Assembly: GCF_016906535.1 (NCBI RefSeq)
Contig: NC_057384.1
Span: 310,001 to 374,000, forward strand
Source of the DNA: Rhizoctonia solani
Lineage: Eukaryota > Basidiomycota > Agaricomycetes > Cantharellales > Ceratobasidiaceae
Direction of reading: 5' to 3'
Length of the DNA stretch: 64,000 nt
The notes under the pieces were generated by a model. The model was not told the DNA's origin, made no database searches, and saw nothing but the letters and a program-made list of their open reading frames with translations. Below, one piece after another: positions 12,566 through 23,903 of this stretch. A program made the translations under genes and the position numbers. How positions within the stretch are numbered: the first letter of the stretch is position 1; each line of letters starts with the position of its first letter.

Positions 12566-13248
12566 ATGGCCAATAGCTATTACTTTCCGTCTGAAGAAAC
12601 TTATGCACAGAAAGGGTGGAGGAAATGTAAGGAACAGCCGCTGGTACCGATTGGTGGGTAATATTGCGTTCGGACCGCTGTCAATCAAAGCCACAATCAA
12701 TGAACAGGTATCTTCGCAACTTGCGTTGCGCTGATCGGGGCTACGAAGCATTTACGTTCAGGGGACCGGACCAACTTTAATAGGTTTTTGAGGTTCCGTG
12801 TGGTGGCACAAGGAATCACCGTTGCTGCATGTGTGGGTGGAACCCTAGTATATGGGCGTTATGTGAGTTCCAGAAATTTGTGCACCGAATTAAACTCAAG
12901 TACGATTATATCTTTTTACTATGCATCCGTTGTGTCAAATTGGACTCTACATCGCAGAACAAGCAGGAGAAGGATGCGGAGCGATTGCGAGATGAAGCGG
13001 AGTTTGCAGCGTACCAAGTTGCCAAGGCTACTGCAACAGAACCCCTCGGTCCACCTCCAACTACAGCAGCTCAACGAAGAGCGGAGGAAAGCATCGAAGA
13101 TCTTGTCGCCCGCGCCGAGGCTCTTGAAAGAGCGCAGTCACGGAAAGGGAGTGCTCGGGATACATTGATGGCCGCACTAGCGAAACAAAAGGCTGAGAAA
13201 GCCGAGTGGGCGAAGCAGAAGGAGCAAGCAGCGACAACAGACAAATAG
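12566..13248 (+). CDS. RCF1: HIG1-domain respiratory supercomplex factor (Rcf1-like)
   Basis: Three exons: 12566–12653, 12708–12862 and 12958–13248 (534 nt, 177 aa). The N-terminal half carries the HIG1 signature: EQPLVPIG, first membrane helix IFATCVALIGATKHLRSGDR, the RFLRFRVVAQG linker and second helix ITVAACVGGTLVYG. The C-terminal half is a charged Ala/Glu/Lys-rich helix with likely coiled coil, as in fungal Rcf1. Family members sit in the mitochondrial inner membrane and help cytochrome bc1–oxidase supercomplex assembly. The first intron donor is taken as GTGGGT at 12654, not the nearby GTAATA, because only that keeps the HIG1 frame. QCR6, another respiratory-chain gene, lies 10 kb away; no co-regulation is evident. 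Confidence 0.9.
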
Positions 13249-13464
13249 CTCAGTGAGGGCGGGAGTAATACGAATGGGCAATATACAACCAACCTATTCG
13301 AGAAAACCCGGGGGAAAATCCTCGTATGTCTCGTTAGACTTTCATTTTTATGATTTGTTCCGTACTCGATCGCATTTTGATGATCATTCTGTCTGTAAAT
13401 GAATCCTATTTTACTTGGTCGCTGAAGGTCACGTGTGAGCCCGTGTAATTATCACCACGCCCTC

Positions 13465-15708
13465 ATGTCCCTCAACCTCGCACCCAGCTATCCGCATCCC
13501 CCTTGGGATTTCAAGGATAAGGACAGGTGACTATTAAAAAAAATCGAAGCCTTAACCATCGTGACTCAAAATTCATGTCTTTCTAGTTTCGCGTGAGTAG
13601 CACTCCAGAGATCGCACACTATACTGGAAGCAACTATACTGTGTCATTTTGTATAGTTACGCAACGGTCGTCAAAAGATGGCCAGTTATAATTACTAATA
13701 TTATTGATACGGTCTACCGCGCGGTGGATGCCGAGGGTAACTCGAGTCCGGAGAAGGTTGCAGAGGGCAAGGCATTAATCTCACAGCTTTCCAAGCTGAA
13801 GTATGATATGAGCCATGATCGACCTCTAGCGTAAGCGTATCATAATCAGTAAATATGGCATTCATATCACCTGATCGCGACTAGGGAGATACCCGAAGAC
13901 GGAGGCCTCAATTCAAAAGTATATAATGACCGATTGCAAGATCTTGAAAAGTCGGGCAATAACACCTGGATGAAAATACCATGGTTATTTGGAGAGTACG
14001 TAGTACTTTTGAAACCAATTCTGTTCGCTATTAGATATATAAAAGTGACCGTTCAACTTGCTTGTAATACACAGGTGCTACCTTTATCGACTTTTCGATA
14101 GTATCTTTCGAGCAACGAAGCACTGGTCAAAATTCGACCCATTTTTTCAACAAAAGGAGGATACCTTTCGGGAGAGTGGGGCCGCAGTGCATCGTGAGTG
14201 ATATTAATTTAGAAATACGGGGCACTTGTAGGTGGTATTAACGGATTATGGCCGCTTTTTCATGTATTCAATCGTCTTGAAGAGCTTGCGCAAGTGATGG
14301 TTGATATTGAAGGCCGCCGCAAGGAGTTCGAACAGGGTGGGGATGGATGGGAAGATAAGCTTGCCATCGTATTTGCAGAAATGGTACAGATGTGTCTCTG
14401 GTGGGTCCAAGTTTTACATAGATGTGTGCAAGCTCCCGGACGAGCTTCAGTCTTTTGCAAATGCCTTCGCATCACTTGGGTCTTTCTACTCTGTCTCTTG
14501 AAGTTTCGTTAGGAACAAATTACTGATCTTTTGCCATGGATAGGGGAAACGCAACGGATTTATCGATGTTGCCATCCATGGATCCGGCAGATGTTGCACT
14601 TCTCCAGGCTGTTGGTGAGGACAAGGCCCATTTGATCCTACGCAACGACGCAGGCGCATTATGGAACCACGTTCGGAGTTTAAGAGATGCAAGGTTGGAC
14701 TTCGTTTTGGATAATGGTGTGTCTAAATATCACCAGTTTGGTGTACATGCTTGGCTGACTATTGGCTGTAAGCTGGATTTGAGGTAAGACATACGATGAC
14801 GTCGAATTTTATTAACTTAAAACCGCACCTCTAGCTGTTCACCGATTTAGTATTCGCAGATTTTCTCATCACATTTACTCCATACGCTAGCAAAGCAGTG
14901 TTCAGTGAGAAGTATCTTCCATGCGAGCAATCATCCGTATTAATATTCTTTCAAGTCCCAAGCCAATCCCCTGGTTTGTTTCTGACGTCACACCAAGGGA
15001 TTGGGATGCGATCTTTCGTGCGCTCAAGGATCCCGATTTTTTCACAATGCTCGATCCGTCTATGGCTCATCCCAATGCTCTAAAAAAGATGGTAGAACGA
15101 TGGGAGGCGTATACCCAAACTGGCCTTTTTGCTCTCGCGCCTGAAGAGACATACGCGTTCTGGGCTGCCCCTGGCGGATACTGGGAGTCGCTCCCGGAAT
15201 GGATGGAGAAGTAGTGGGTAAGATATTGGACGGAAGTGGGCTAGTCATCTTCAAGGTAACTATAATCGAAATCGGCTTGAAATTCAACTAGCTGATACTA
15301 GCTAATACTTTTAACTAGGGCGACCTGAAGTAAGCTTTGTGTTCTGTTAAAGGAAATGCCATAACTAAAGCGGTGGCATTTTAGCTATAGGAAACTTACT
15401 GGGGACATAAAATGGCCAAATACGACGCCATGGGAGGAAGCTATCGGTACGGTGAACCTAATTTCACTTATAGTTGATCCAATGCAGTGTTATCACACAG
15501 GGCCTTTGGCTGGACGATTTCCTTTGCTCTCGCTACGTACTTGCAAGGCTGACGTGGTGGTTGGGCTCGATAAAGACTTAGTGGAAAGACTTGATGGTGA
15601 CCCAAAGGAGAAGGGTTGGAGAGCAGGCGGAAAGTAAGTGACCTTATGCTATTGCAGAGCACTGTTAGACGTATTTTTAGATACGGTTTGATCAGCTTCT
15701 CGAAGTGA
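13465..15708 (+). CDS. ARMT1: ARMT1/DUF89-family metal-dependent damage-control phosphatase
   Basis: Fourteen exons: 13465–13526, 13587–13592, 13657–13830, 13885–13995, 14075–14193, 14232–14400, 14544–14716, 14773–14783, 14835–14911, 14956–15255, 15319–15329, 15385–15446, 15501–15633 and 15681–15708. Conserved DUF89 segments appear in order: [61 protein letters not shown] and LVIFKGDLNYRKLTGD. The DNAGFE and KGDLNYRK motifs bind the metal and phosphate. Exon 2 is 6 nt and supplies the Phe-Ala of SFAY; two other exons are 11 nt. Around 15205–15215 the frame must shift (2 nt extra or 1 missing) between ESLPEWME and [15 protein letters not shown], and the exon sum is 2 nt off a multiple of three. 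I treat that as a probable sequence error. Yeast and human relatives remove phosphate from sugar phosphates. Confidence 0.87.
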
Positions 15709-15916
15709 GAAATAGACAAACCTCAGATGGTGATCAAGAATAGAATACTATGAGCTACTAAACATCTGGTTTAAACGGTAGAGCTTGGTTACACCAATCA
15801 ATGTAGAGCTTATTGAAGAGTATTGATATATTCATGCTTTGTAAGAGAATGAATCTTATGTATGCTTCAGTTGTAGTATATGGAACGATTCGACGACAGG
15901 GGACACCGGTGCTGTA

Positions 15917-18900
15917 CTAAAGCCCAACACTGCTAACAGGAGAGACCAAGGCCATTTTGACTTTGCCCCGCAGCGTGTTTTTGTCTTGCTCTACGCGAAT
16001 TTTGACCCGGACTCGGTCAAATACAGCAACTTTGGCAGTGCCAGATGGACCAGGGAGAGTGACCGAATAAGACTCAGAATCGAATTCTTGCTCGTTCTTG
16101 AATGTGACAAGTCCTTCGATCCCCAACCTGTCACCCCCATGAGTATATAGGCTGGAGAGATGCCTTTTGAACTTACTTGGAAACAAATACCGCGAGACCA
16201 TTCCTGAATGCTCGGATCACAAAAGCTTCTTCCACTACTCCTTCATTATCTTGCTGGGCAAGGTTCCTCGCTTTGAGCGCAAGTCCCACATAGAACTCCA
16301 CACTGGCCCGCCCTGCCATTTGTGCCATACGATGACGACGATTAATTACAGACATAACTTGTTCTACGTGGGATTTGGTATGTAGCGTCGCGTGCAAAGG
16401 TGTGTATCCAATCGATGCTGCAAGTTGTCTATGGGCAAGTACGTCTGAGTGTGACAATCGTTTCATTATTTCAAGTACAAATTGTTTGTTAGGGACTCAC
16501 CGGCATATCGCCTGATAGGGCTGGTGAAATGAGTATAAATCGGACTCGCCAACCCGTAATGACCAAAGGTTTCCCTAGATACGCTCCCAGCACAGAAGTA
16601 CTCTGCTGACAACATGCAGCGGGTGGCCATGATACGAACAAGTGTATTAAATGCTGGTTCGTTCGGATCCTACGAAATCATTAGATGGTCCTTGGGATAT
16701 CGTAGACAGTCATCACGTACCACACATTTATCCAAGGACGCGGCTAAAGCCCCTGAACTAGAGACATCCAAGGTCATCCCCTTCAACTTCATGAGTAAGT
16801 CTTGCAATTTCTCAAAGTTGCTGTGTGGTGGTGGCAAATGCCGCCTGAATGCGCATATATGAGTATATGCGACTGGACCAAGAAATGAGTATCCTTACCT
16901 CAGTACGGCGGTCCCGGGGAACGATTCCTGAATCTGTCGAGCAACGCTCACGTTGGCGAGAAGCATAAACTCTTCGACCAACGAATTTGTCTCTCGAAGC
17001 TCCTTTTGTTCTACATCGATGGGATCCGAAGATTCAGCACTGTCGAGGTGAATCTTGACCTCAGGAGAAGCAAGGTTCAGCGCACCAGCCGCCATTCGTT
17101 TAGCTTTGAGCTTGAGTGCCAGGGAGTTGAGCAGGCGGATGGATTGGGTCAATTCGTCGCTCATGGTACTAAATTTTTGTTATTCACGAATGGTCCGGGA
17201 CTAGAGACACACTCACGGGTCGTCCTTTCGGATCTGAGCTTCCTCATATGTGAACGCTGCCTTGGAAGCATGACGATTTTGTGAATCGGACCTTGACAAT
17301 GTCTGCATCGGGAGTTAATTCCTAGCGGCGTCAAATCAATTAAAGTCCAGGCTGTAAATTCATCACTGCTCACCCAGATAGCGGAGAAGGCCAATCTCTC
17401 TACATATGGACGCAGTGAACAGAGGTTAGTGCCCAAAAGACTGGGCAACATGTCAATTCGTTTATCGACCAAATAGACGGTCGTTCCTCTAGATGCTGCT
17501 TCGTTGTCCATCGGAGTATCAGGGTGTACAAAGTGCGAAACGTCGGCAATGTCTGTAGCCATAGGAATCAGCGAAGTTGAAAAAGAGTCATCTTCAGCAC
17601 TCACGAACACCCGCCTCAATGTTTCCATTCGGAAGCTGCCTGGCATGAAGGGCATCATCGATATCCTGGCAGTCTACCAGAGTTCATTAATTTCGTCAAG
17701 ATAAGAACCGTATTCTGACTCACTAGGTGGGTCAATACTACAAACAATCAAATCCCGCAGATCTTCCCTATCCCTCCACTCAGGTCGACCGCTTTCCTTG
17801 GGAGGTACGACCCACTGGTCTCCCTCCTTGGGCAAACAATCCAAGATCGCTCTCCCAAAAGGACGATAGGGAACATCAAACTCGAGTAACAAACTCTCTC
17901 GTTCGGCCTCTTTACTTTCTGCTTTGCCCAATGCGCGAACAAAGTGTCCGTCCGGGTATCGGGAGTGAGGGTCCCATCTGTCAAGGACACTAGGATTTTT
18001 TGGCCAAGAAGCTCAGGGGCTTGTCGAGTCCGTAGGCGAATTCGCGGAAGGGCTCGATCGACGGGTGTTGCAAAGACGGTTTGGACAGAGAGGATTGAGG
18101 AAGTAGTGGAGAGTGATGATCGGTCTATGTGGCATACGTACCTAGAAATCATATGAGTTCAAGAAAAAACCAAGTAGAAATATGAATATCTTACGCTCTC
18201 CAGTTTCTCTTCATTACACCTACCACTCTGCCCGTTGGCTGCTTCTCCTTGGGGTTTCGAGCCGCGGCGTCCCGGGCCGCTTGGCGTTCCTTGGCCTGGA
18301 TAGCATCTTCATCGTCTGAATGCTCGCCTTCACTCGCCGAATCGTCAGGATTATCATTCCGCTGAGCAGCTATTCGACAAAATTAGAAACACCACAATGT
18401 GCAAGAAGAAAGGCTCTCACAATCAGCATCAATGACTGCATCTGCAGGGGCTTTCCATTCGATTCAGGTAAAAGCTCCACGACTACCAAATCACCCTGGA
18501 CAGATCGATTCATTGCTTCCCGCCCCAAGAGTAAAACTGGTTTCGGGAACCCTGGGACATTGACCGAACCCTAATAAAGGTGTGAGTACGCGCTTATAGG
18601 CAACAAATTTTGAACACACTTCGAGGTAATTGTACGAGTTTGCATTAAAATAGCCTTGGTGTAAATCACCGCTCTTGACACCCGCAACGAGAGTTGCTTG
18701 CGGAAGATACTAAACTCGTTATCAGTACCCCAAGTCCTTGCTCCAGCAATGATTCGTACCTCTTCATAAAGTACCTTTCTTCGCCCTTGTTTCATCTCTA
18801 CGTCTCCTTCGCCCCCCACACTCTCCGCGGCCAACAAATCCAACAACGCAGCGGAATTTTTCGTCCCGGTTACATATTCCCGAACTACCTCAAGCCTACA

Positions 18901-19907
18901 TCAGACAAAAGCATACCAGAGGTCCAAAGGAACAAGAACCAAGCGCACCTGACAAAGTCCTAGTACCCTCTTTCGAAGCTCTCCGCCTGTTCTCAGCGTC
19001 GTCCGTCAAGAGAACGATCTCGGGCGATGAAGCCTGTTGACCCCACGCAGCAGCATAATGTTTCGCATACCAAGAAGCAGACACCCGGATCCCTAGCGTC
19101 CGGTTTAAACCTCATCATCGTTTCCCCCAAACCAAAATACGAACCCACCTCGGTCGTTCCGATCGTTCGGAGTCTCGTCGCGCTGCCTCACCACGGCCGT
19201 CTGCCTAGCTCTCTCTGTGTCTCAATAACCCGCCGCACAATAGAGAATAGGAAAATCAAAGTGTGAAAAAAGGTACTCACACATGAAACTCGTTGTAAAA
19301 CACGTAAATCTGTTTATCTTCGCTCGCGATCAAACCCTTGAGTCTTGAATGCAGAGGCAACGATCGGTGTCGGACTTCGTCAATGACCGTTTGGAGGAGT
19401 ATGATCGGGGGGTTAAATAATGGAGATTCGACCAGGTCCATCTGCGTTGTATCAATATCGCGCACAAGGCACAAAAGGAGAAACGGGCGCACCTGGTGTA
19501 GAATTACATTCGTATCGGGAATGATAAAATGCCCATTCGGAAACTGGGTATGCGTCAAGTCTCCGGCAGGAGCCAAGGGCGACTTGTGAGCCTCGGTAAA
19601 ATTATAATAATTGACACTTTCAATTCCGCATTGGATATCATCCCGAACGTATCGTTCTCTCAAGACTGGGGTGCGGAAATTAAATGAGTAAATTTGACAC
19701 TTTCGTGGACAAGTCGGAAAGTGGTACTGACCTTTCTCTCAAGACTGGGGTGGGAAATTAAATGAGTAAATTTGACACTTTAACGTGGACAAGCCGGAAA
19801 GTGGTACTGACCTTTGAGGACTTTTCCCTCGCTGTCTTTTTGTAAAACTTTCTCTGGGAAGACTGGCCATCCGCCAACGGTCTCTTCCGAATCACAATTT
19901 CGGCCAT
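15917..19907 (-). CDS. DIS3: Exosome 3'-5' exoribonuclease/endonuclease Dis3 (Rrp44)
   Basis: About 17 exons on the minus strand. Order: N-terminus [14 protein letters not shown] (exon 19907–19812); PIN endonuclease domain with PDTNVILHQ and PNDRNDR (19665–19149); cold-shock region; RNB catalytic domain with CSIDPP…[10 protein letters not shown] holding the Asp cluster, [18 protein letters not shown] and [14 protein letters not shown]; and an S1-like C-terminus ending VSSVGL (stop 15919–15917). It degrades and processes RNA as the active subunit of the nuclear and cytoplasmic exosome. Reading needs frame corrections near 18460, 17975 and 17270 and at the first splice junction; downstream splice phases agree with the corrected frame. 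Since the protein is essential in yeasts, consensus errors are likelier than a dead gene. A 79–82 bp tandem repeat fills intron 1. Confidence 0.9.
19655..19812 (-). repeat. Tandem duplication covering DIS3 intron 1 and its splice sites
   Basis: Two copies of roughly 80 bp lie head to tail. On the minus strand each reads AAAG, donor GTCAGTACC…, then a CCCCAG acceptor and TCTTGAGAGAA. Copy differences include single-base indels (GGGGTG versus GGGGTGC; TTTAACG versus TTTCG). The outcome is two donors and two acceptors in series. Confidence 0.85.
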
Positions 19908-20183
19908 ACGGGTCCAAGTGGCGGTGGTCAGCTGGAAAGAAACAGAGATAATCCTCAAATCACGTGGTACTTTCGCAGACAATCAGTGGCGGCAATCCTC
20001 CAGTTCGTGGCTACATACATACTCTCATCCAAAAAATCAAATCAAATCAAAAGAAATCACTATAATACAGTCAATAATCAAGCGAGAAGAGCGGGTAATA
20101 TTATCTATCAGACAAAGGTATCCACTATTCCAGTTCAATGGGGTGGGGTGGGGGGGGGGCGTGCAAAAACTACGAAAGATCCT

Positions 20184-21690
20184 TCATATCTTCCGACCCA
20201 AGCACCACGGTCGGCCCAACGTCCTCCACGCCCCGTCGCCGCCATCATCTTCATAGGAGGAACGTAGCAGCTCCCGCACTCGTCTTGTAATCCAAAGTAC
20301 ATAACTCTCTTCACTGCGCCTGGAGACCCGAAATATACTGTCCCTCGTAGTCGGATCCGACTGGGAGTCTTCCCAGAGGAAATGGATTGAGTGGTGGACT
20401 ATAGGCGGGAGCGGCGCAGTTCGAATTGTTGGAGAGAGCGGACGGCCCAACGTCCTTCCACGCCCCGTCGCCGCCATCATTCAGTAGGAGGAATAGCAGC
20501 CCGCACTCGTCTTGTAATCCAAAGTACTCTCTTCACTGCGCCTGGAAGACCCGAAATATACTGTCCCTCGTAGTCAGGATCCGACTGGGAGTCTTCCCAG
20601 AGGAAATGGATTGAGTGGTGGACTATAGGCGGGAGCGGCGCAGTTCGAATTGTTGGAGAGAGCGGAACGACCGGATGGGCGTGTGGAAAGTGAGACGAAG
20701 GAATCGGAATGGATCCATAGGGTTCGCTACGATGTAAAATCCTCAACACTTGGATGTTCCCCAATAAATTCGCAAGCGACTAGACCCGTCAGACTCCCAA
20801 CTCAAATACAAACAGATCAAAAAAAAAAATCTCACAGGAAGCATCTCGTTACATCCCATATCAGCCACTCGAGGAGCCTGAGCACCTAAACCTAATACCC
20901 ACACATTCTCTATGAGTTCAAGGGTCAGGGTTTAAATAACAAAGACATACTCCCAAAAAACCATCTTCCACCCGTCCGTACGCTCCTCATCCTCACACGT
21001 CCCCGGTTTCGGCCAACACCACACGACCAACTCGGTCGCGCCCGGAAACAGAGGGACCATCCACGCCGAATGCGCATCGACACACAACGTCTTGATACCC
21101 CGCATCGGCAAACAACTCGAAAACGCAGATCGCAAGTCGGACGTGAGTGCGTCTCGGAAAACGCGAAATGTGGGGAGTCGGAGGGCGAACGAGTCGAGGT
21201 GGGCAAGGGAAGAGATGAATGTCGCGAGTTTGGTGCCCAATGAACTGGATCCGCGGGCGAACATCTCAATGTCGATCATTCTGTTGTTCTACTCGTTAAT
21301 GACCAGTTTATGGGGTAATAAGAGAGAGAGAAGGGGACGCACCGAATATACGGCCATAAATCATCCCTCGTCAAACCCACTCGATCCTCCTCTCCAACTC
21401 CCGCGCGCTCTCGCCAAGATCAGCCTATTCAGAGGCCTAGGCTCGTGGTTCCGGAATATCCGAATCGCAAGCGGGAAACACGCCGACGGAGGGCGTGGCA
21501 CGTCAAAGACGCGGCGAGCAGCGAACGGTGGGATTCTCGATACCCTGGGGGACGAAAGGTATTTTCAAGAGAGGCGGGGCCAGTAGTTCTGCGATGAGCA
21601 AGAGGACGAGGCGGGGAGGACTTGTAATGTCGTGGCAGGGAGAACCGGCAGCGTCGTGGCGGGAAGAGTGTGCAACGTTGTACCACAGGA
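20184..21690 (-). pseudogene. F-box/LRR-like gene, frame-broken
   Basis: Minus-strand fragments in sequence: LVLLLIAELLAPPLLKIPF and, in another frame, SHRSLLAASLTCHALRRRV (21690–21430), resembling the N-terminal F-box-like helices of basidiomycete proteins (LPPELLxxIAELL … LAACSLTCxAxR). Then comes MIDIEMFARGSSSLGTKLATF with leucine-rich text (21279–20925) and a tail around VHHSIHFLWEDSQSDP (20764–20184). The two N-terminal pieces meet only after a frame shift near 21540. The tail is duplicated in tandem (231 bp). I infer an SCF substrate-adaptor-like protein; domain assignment is by pattern only. It may be an intact gene with sequence errors rather than a true pseudogene. Confidence 0.4.
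20212..20667. repeat. 231-bp tandem duplication, two copies
   Basis: Copy 1 is 20212–20442, copy 2 20443–20667. Both start CGGCCCAACGTCC and end GTTGGAGAGAGCGGA. The period is a multiple of three. The copies differ mainly by short indels (for example GGAGACC versus GGAAGACC, GTCGGATCC versus GTCAGGATCC) rather than substitutions. It lies in the 3' part of the F-box-like gene. Confidence 0.93.
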
Positions 21691-22322
21691 CATCACACCA
21701 AAACAGCGCAGAAACCCTCGGATAACCAAACCTACAGACACACACACACACTTTCTTATATCTCTCTATCTATTCAAATACCGAGCACAAGGTCAGAACT
21801 CCCAAAAAGGACATATAGCAGACCCAAACCGGAACGGACTTACGACGGGGATTGGGAAATGGCAAGGAGTCTAAAAGAGGTGTGTGTGCGGGGGTGTTTA
21901 TAGGTTGTGATTGAGAGAGGAGGAAGGGGGGAGAGTCCGAGTCCGGTAGAATCGGAGTATCCCGCTCGAGACCGACCGAACGCGGCAGGTGGAGGAGATG
22001 ATAAAATGCAGGATGAGTAACCGAAAAGTAAATAAGCAGGATGCGATCGACGAGTGTACTAATTGGACCGAGGGGGGCAAGACAACTGATAATATAGATA
22101 CACGAGGTTGGACAAACGTTGATGGGGTGCGTATGTTATCAACGGATCCAAGACCCAACTGGACGGATTTAATTCGGCTGACTGGTGAATGAACAAATTC
22201 AAGTGGCAGATTCGACCAGGGAACGAATAAATGCATGCTGTAAAGGAATGAATGGAAGGTCTGGCCTTGAAATTTATGAATTGCATAGGATATGTCGATC
22301 ATAACGTAGGGAGACGTCACAT

Positions 22323-22902
22323 CTAGTGCTTGGACATCGGATCCGTCGAGTTTGGTCGCGACCGAGATCGCGGCCACACGCGCATCCTGATTGGGTCTAA
22401 AACACGCCTAGAGAATCCTGGGCAAGCCATAAAGAGAGACCTATCCTAAGTGGCAAAATGGCCTACGAGTCGATATGAGTTTGTGTCTTGATAAAGAAAC
22501 AAGAGTGACTCGCCTTGACTACTACATACGCCAAAACAGCGTTTGCCACATCTCCTACAATAGCCACCTCGGCTGGGGGATCGTCTTTACCCTTGTCCGT
22601 CTTTTCGAACCCGAACAAGCCATAGCGCCTGCCCACTCTTCCTGCCCACTGTTCTCCCTCTTGGATCCACTCGGCCGGAACGAGCTCAGCAACCTTGTCG
22701 CCCGCGCCCACAGCCCTCGCCCCAAAGAACACAGCCGCAAGGGGGATAATCGACGTGAGCTCATGTACCCCAAAGGAGAGAATAAGCGAGGGGAGCGGTG
22801 TCCCCGTTCGAGCCGATAGTCTCTGCAAAGCTGAACATACGGCCTGTTTCTCTCGGATACAGGAGGCCGATCCGTCGAATAGTATCTTCGCGTGAAACTC
22901 AT
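22323..22902 (-). CDS. Conserved fungal mitochondrial membrane protein, function unknown
   Basis: Exons 22902–22861, 22822–22514 and 22462 downward. The N-terminus MSFTRRYYSTDRPP is a typical short mitochondrial presequence. Then follow a hydrophobic block (LPSLILSFGVHELTSIIPLAAVFFGARAVG), a central Trp/Arg-containing part, and a second membrane-like segment (ANAVLAYVVVK joined to AILPLRIGLSLWLA). I recall this layout from fungal proteins with an HELTA-type core but cannot name a function. Intron 2 (22513–22463) starts with GC; only that join gives VVVKAILPLRIG. After SLWLA the literal frame stops at 22397–22399, while one extra C near 22421 restores PGFSRRVLDPIR, so the given end (22323) assumes a missing base. 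Intron 1 is 38 nt. Confidence 0.65.
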
Positions 22903-23122
22903 GTACAGTAGATCAAAGTTTAAACAGAAATCGGTCGACTCTTTATTGTTTATATTTATATTTCTTGGACAAGGGGCCGATTCGAAACGGACAAAATCCG
23001 ACCAACCCGATTTGCTGTGGGATGAACCCGGCTTCTCCCGGAGCACACATGTGCAAATTGCCACCTTGACATCTTCCCACTGTTCCGTACACACAACACT
23101 AAACTCTCCTTCGTCTATAGAA

Positions 23123-23710
23123 ATGACGTTCTGGTCGAGCCTGTTCCCTACGCTCCACGCAGACGAGGAGCCCCCCAAGGAAGAGGAAGCTCAGGCTGAG
23201 GAGGAGGAAGAGGAAGAGGAGCCCGAGGATGATGTGCATTTATCCCCTACAATCTCTCCCCATCGAGTTAAATGTCATTTGCAGCCTCTTCCCGAGTTGC
23301 GTGAGGAGTGCAAGCAGACTGCCGCGTGCTCTGGGCTAGATAAGCACTTTGCGCATTGCACCGAAAAGGTCACGTCCGGTCAGGGGTTCAAGGGTGAAGA
23401 TTGCGTCGAGGAATTGTGAGTGCCCTTTTCTTTTCCATTTCATTTTAATTCACCTGTTGATCAATTGGATTGGCAGCTGTAAGTGACAGGTTTTAGATGA
23501 AGAGAATATGTCTAACAAGAACTGTTTGACGCGTTGGTTGGTTAGTCCAGTGAGTATTTTGTATCTTTATGCAATGATCTACACACTGATCCGCATCTAG
23601 CCTCATGCACTGCGTAGACGTACGTCCATCCACACCACTGACAACGCTCATCTCACCCACACCTCACACAGAACTGCGTCGCCCCAAAACTATTCAGCAA
23701 ACTCCGCTAG
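23123..23710 (+). CDS. QCR6: Cytochrome bc1 complex hinge subunit (Qcr6/UQCRH)
   Basis: Six exons: 23123–23233, 23285–23415, 23477–23478, 23546–23549, 23601–23619 and 23672–23710, total 306 nt, 101 aa. A Glu-rich acidic N-terminal half (residues about 12–37) precedes the hinge domain PLPELREECKQTAACSGL, KHFAHCTEKV and GFKGEDCVEE, then FFHLMHCVDNCVAPKLFSKLR at the end. The paired cysteines of the helical hairpin are all present. The family stabilises cytochrome c1–cytochrome c interaction at the inner-membrane surface. Exons 3 and 4 are just CT and TCCA, each flanked by AG and GT; together they encode part of FFH and are the only way I found to reach the conserved EEFFHLMHC. ATG 23123 is the first Met before the acidic stretch. 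Confidence 0.9.
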
Positions 23711-23903
23711 ACCCCTAGACTTGTCATACTTTAAACGAATTGATCACATGCCGGGGTTTTGAACCAAGAAGACGTAGGGGGAAAAAGAGTGAAAAAATAA
23801 GATTTCGAAAACTAGAGTGCATTACATCGCGAGATAAAATGGATAGTCCGTTACACAAGCAAAATACCACCATTCCCCCACTTCCTCTCTTCTAAGATCA
23901 AGC

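Noticed and set aside
21898..22377. 159-codon minus-strand open frame below the mitochondrial protein gene
   Set aside because: It starts at the end of that gene's corrected frame and runs into low-complexity text (SSTCRVRSVSSG…); more likely 3' UTR or a continuation produced by a base error than a separate gene.
22892..23122. N-terminal extension of the QCR6 frame upstream of ATG 23123
   Set aside because: The upstream residues do not resemble Qcr6, and they overlap the divergent promoter region; the ATG just before the acidic stretch is the natural start.
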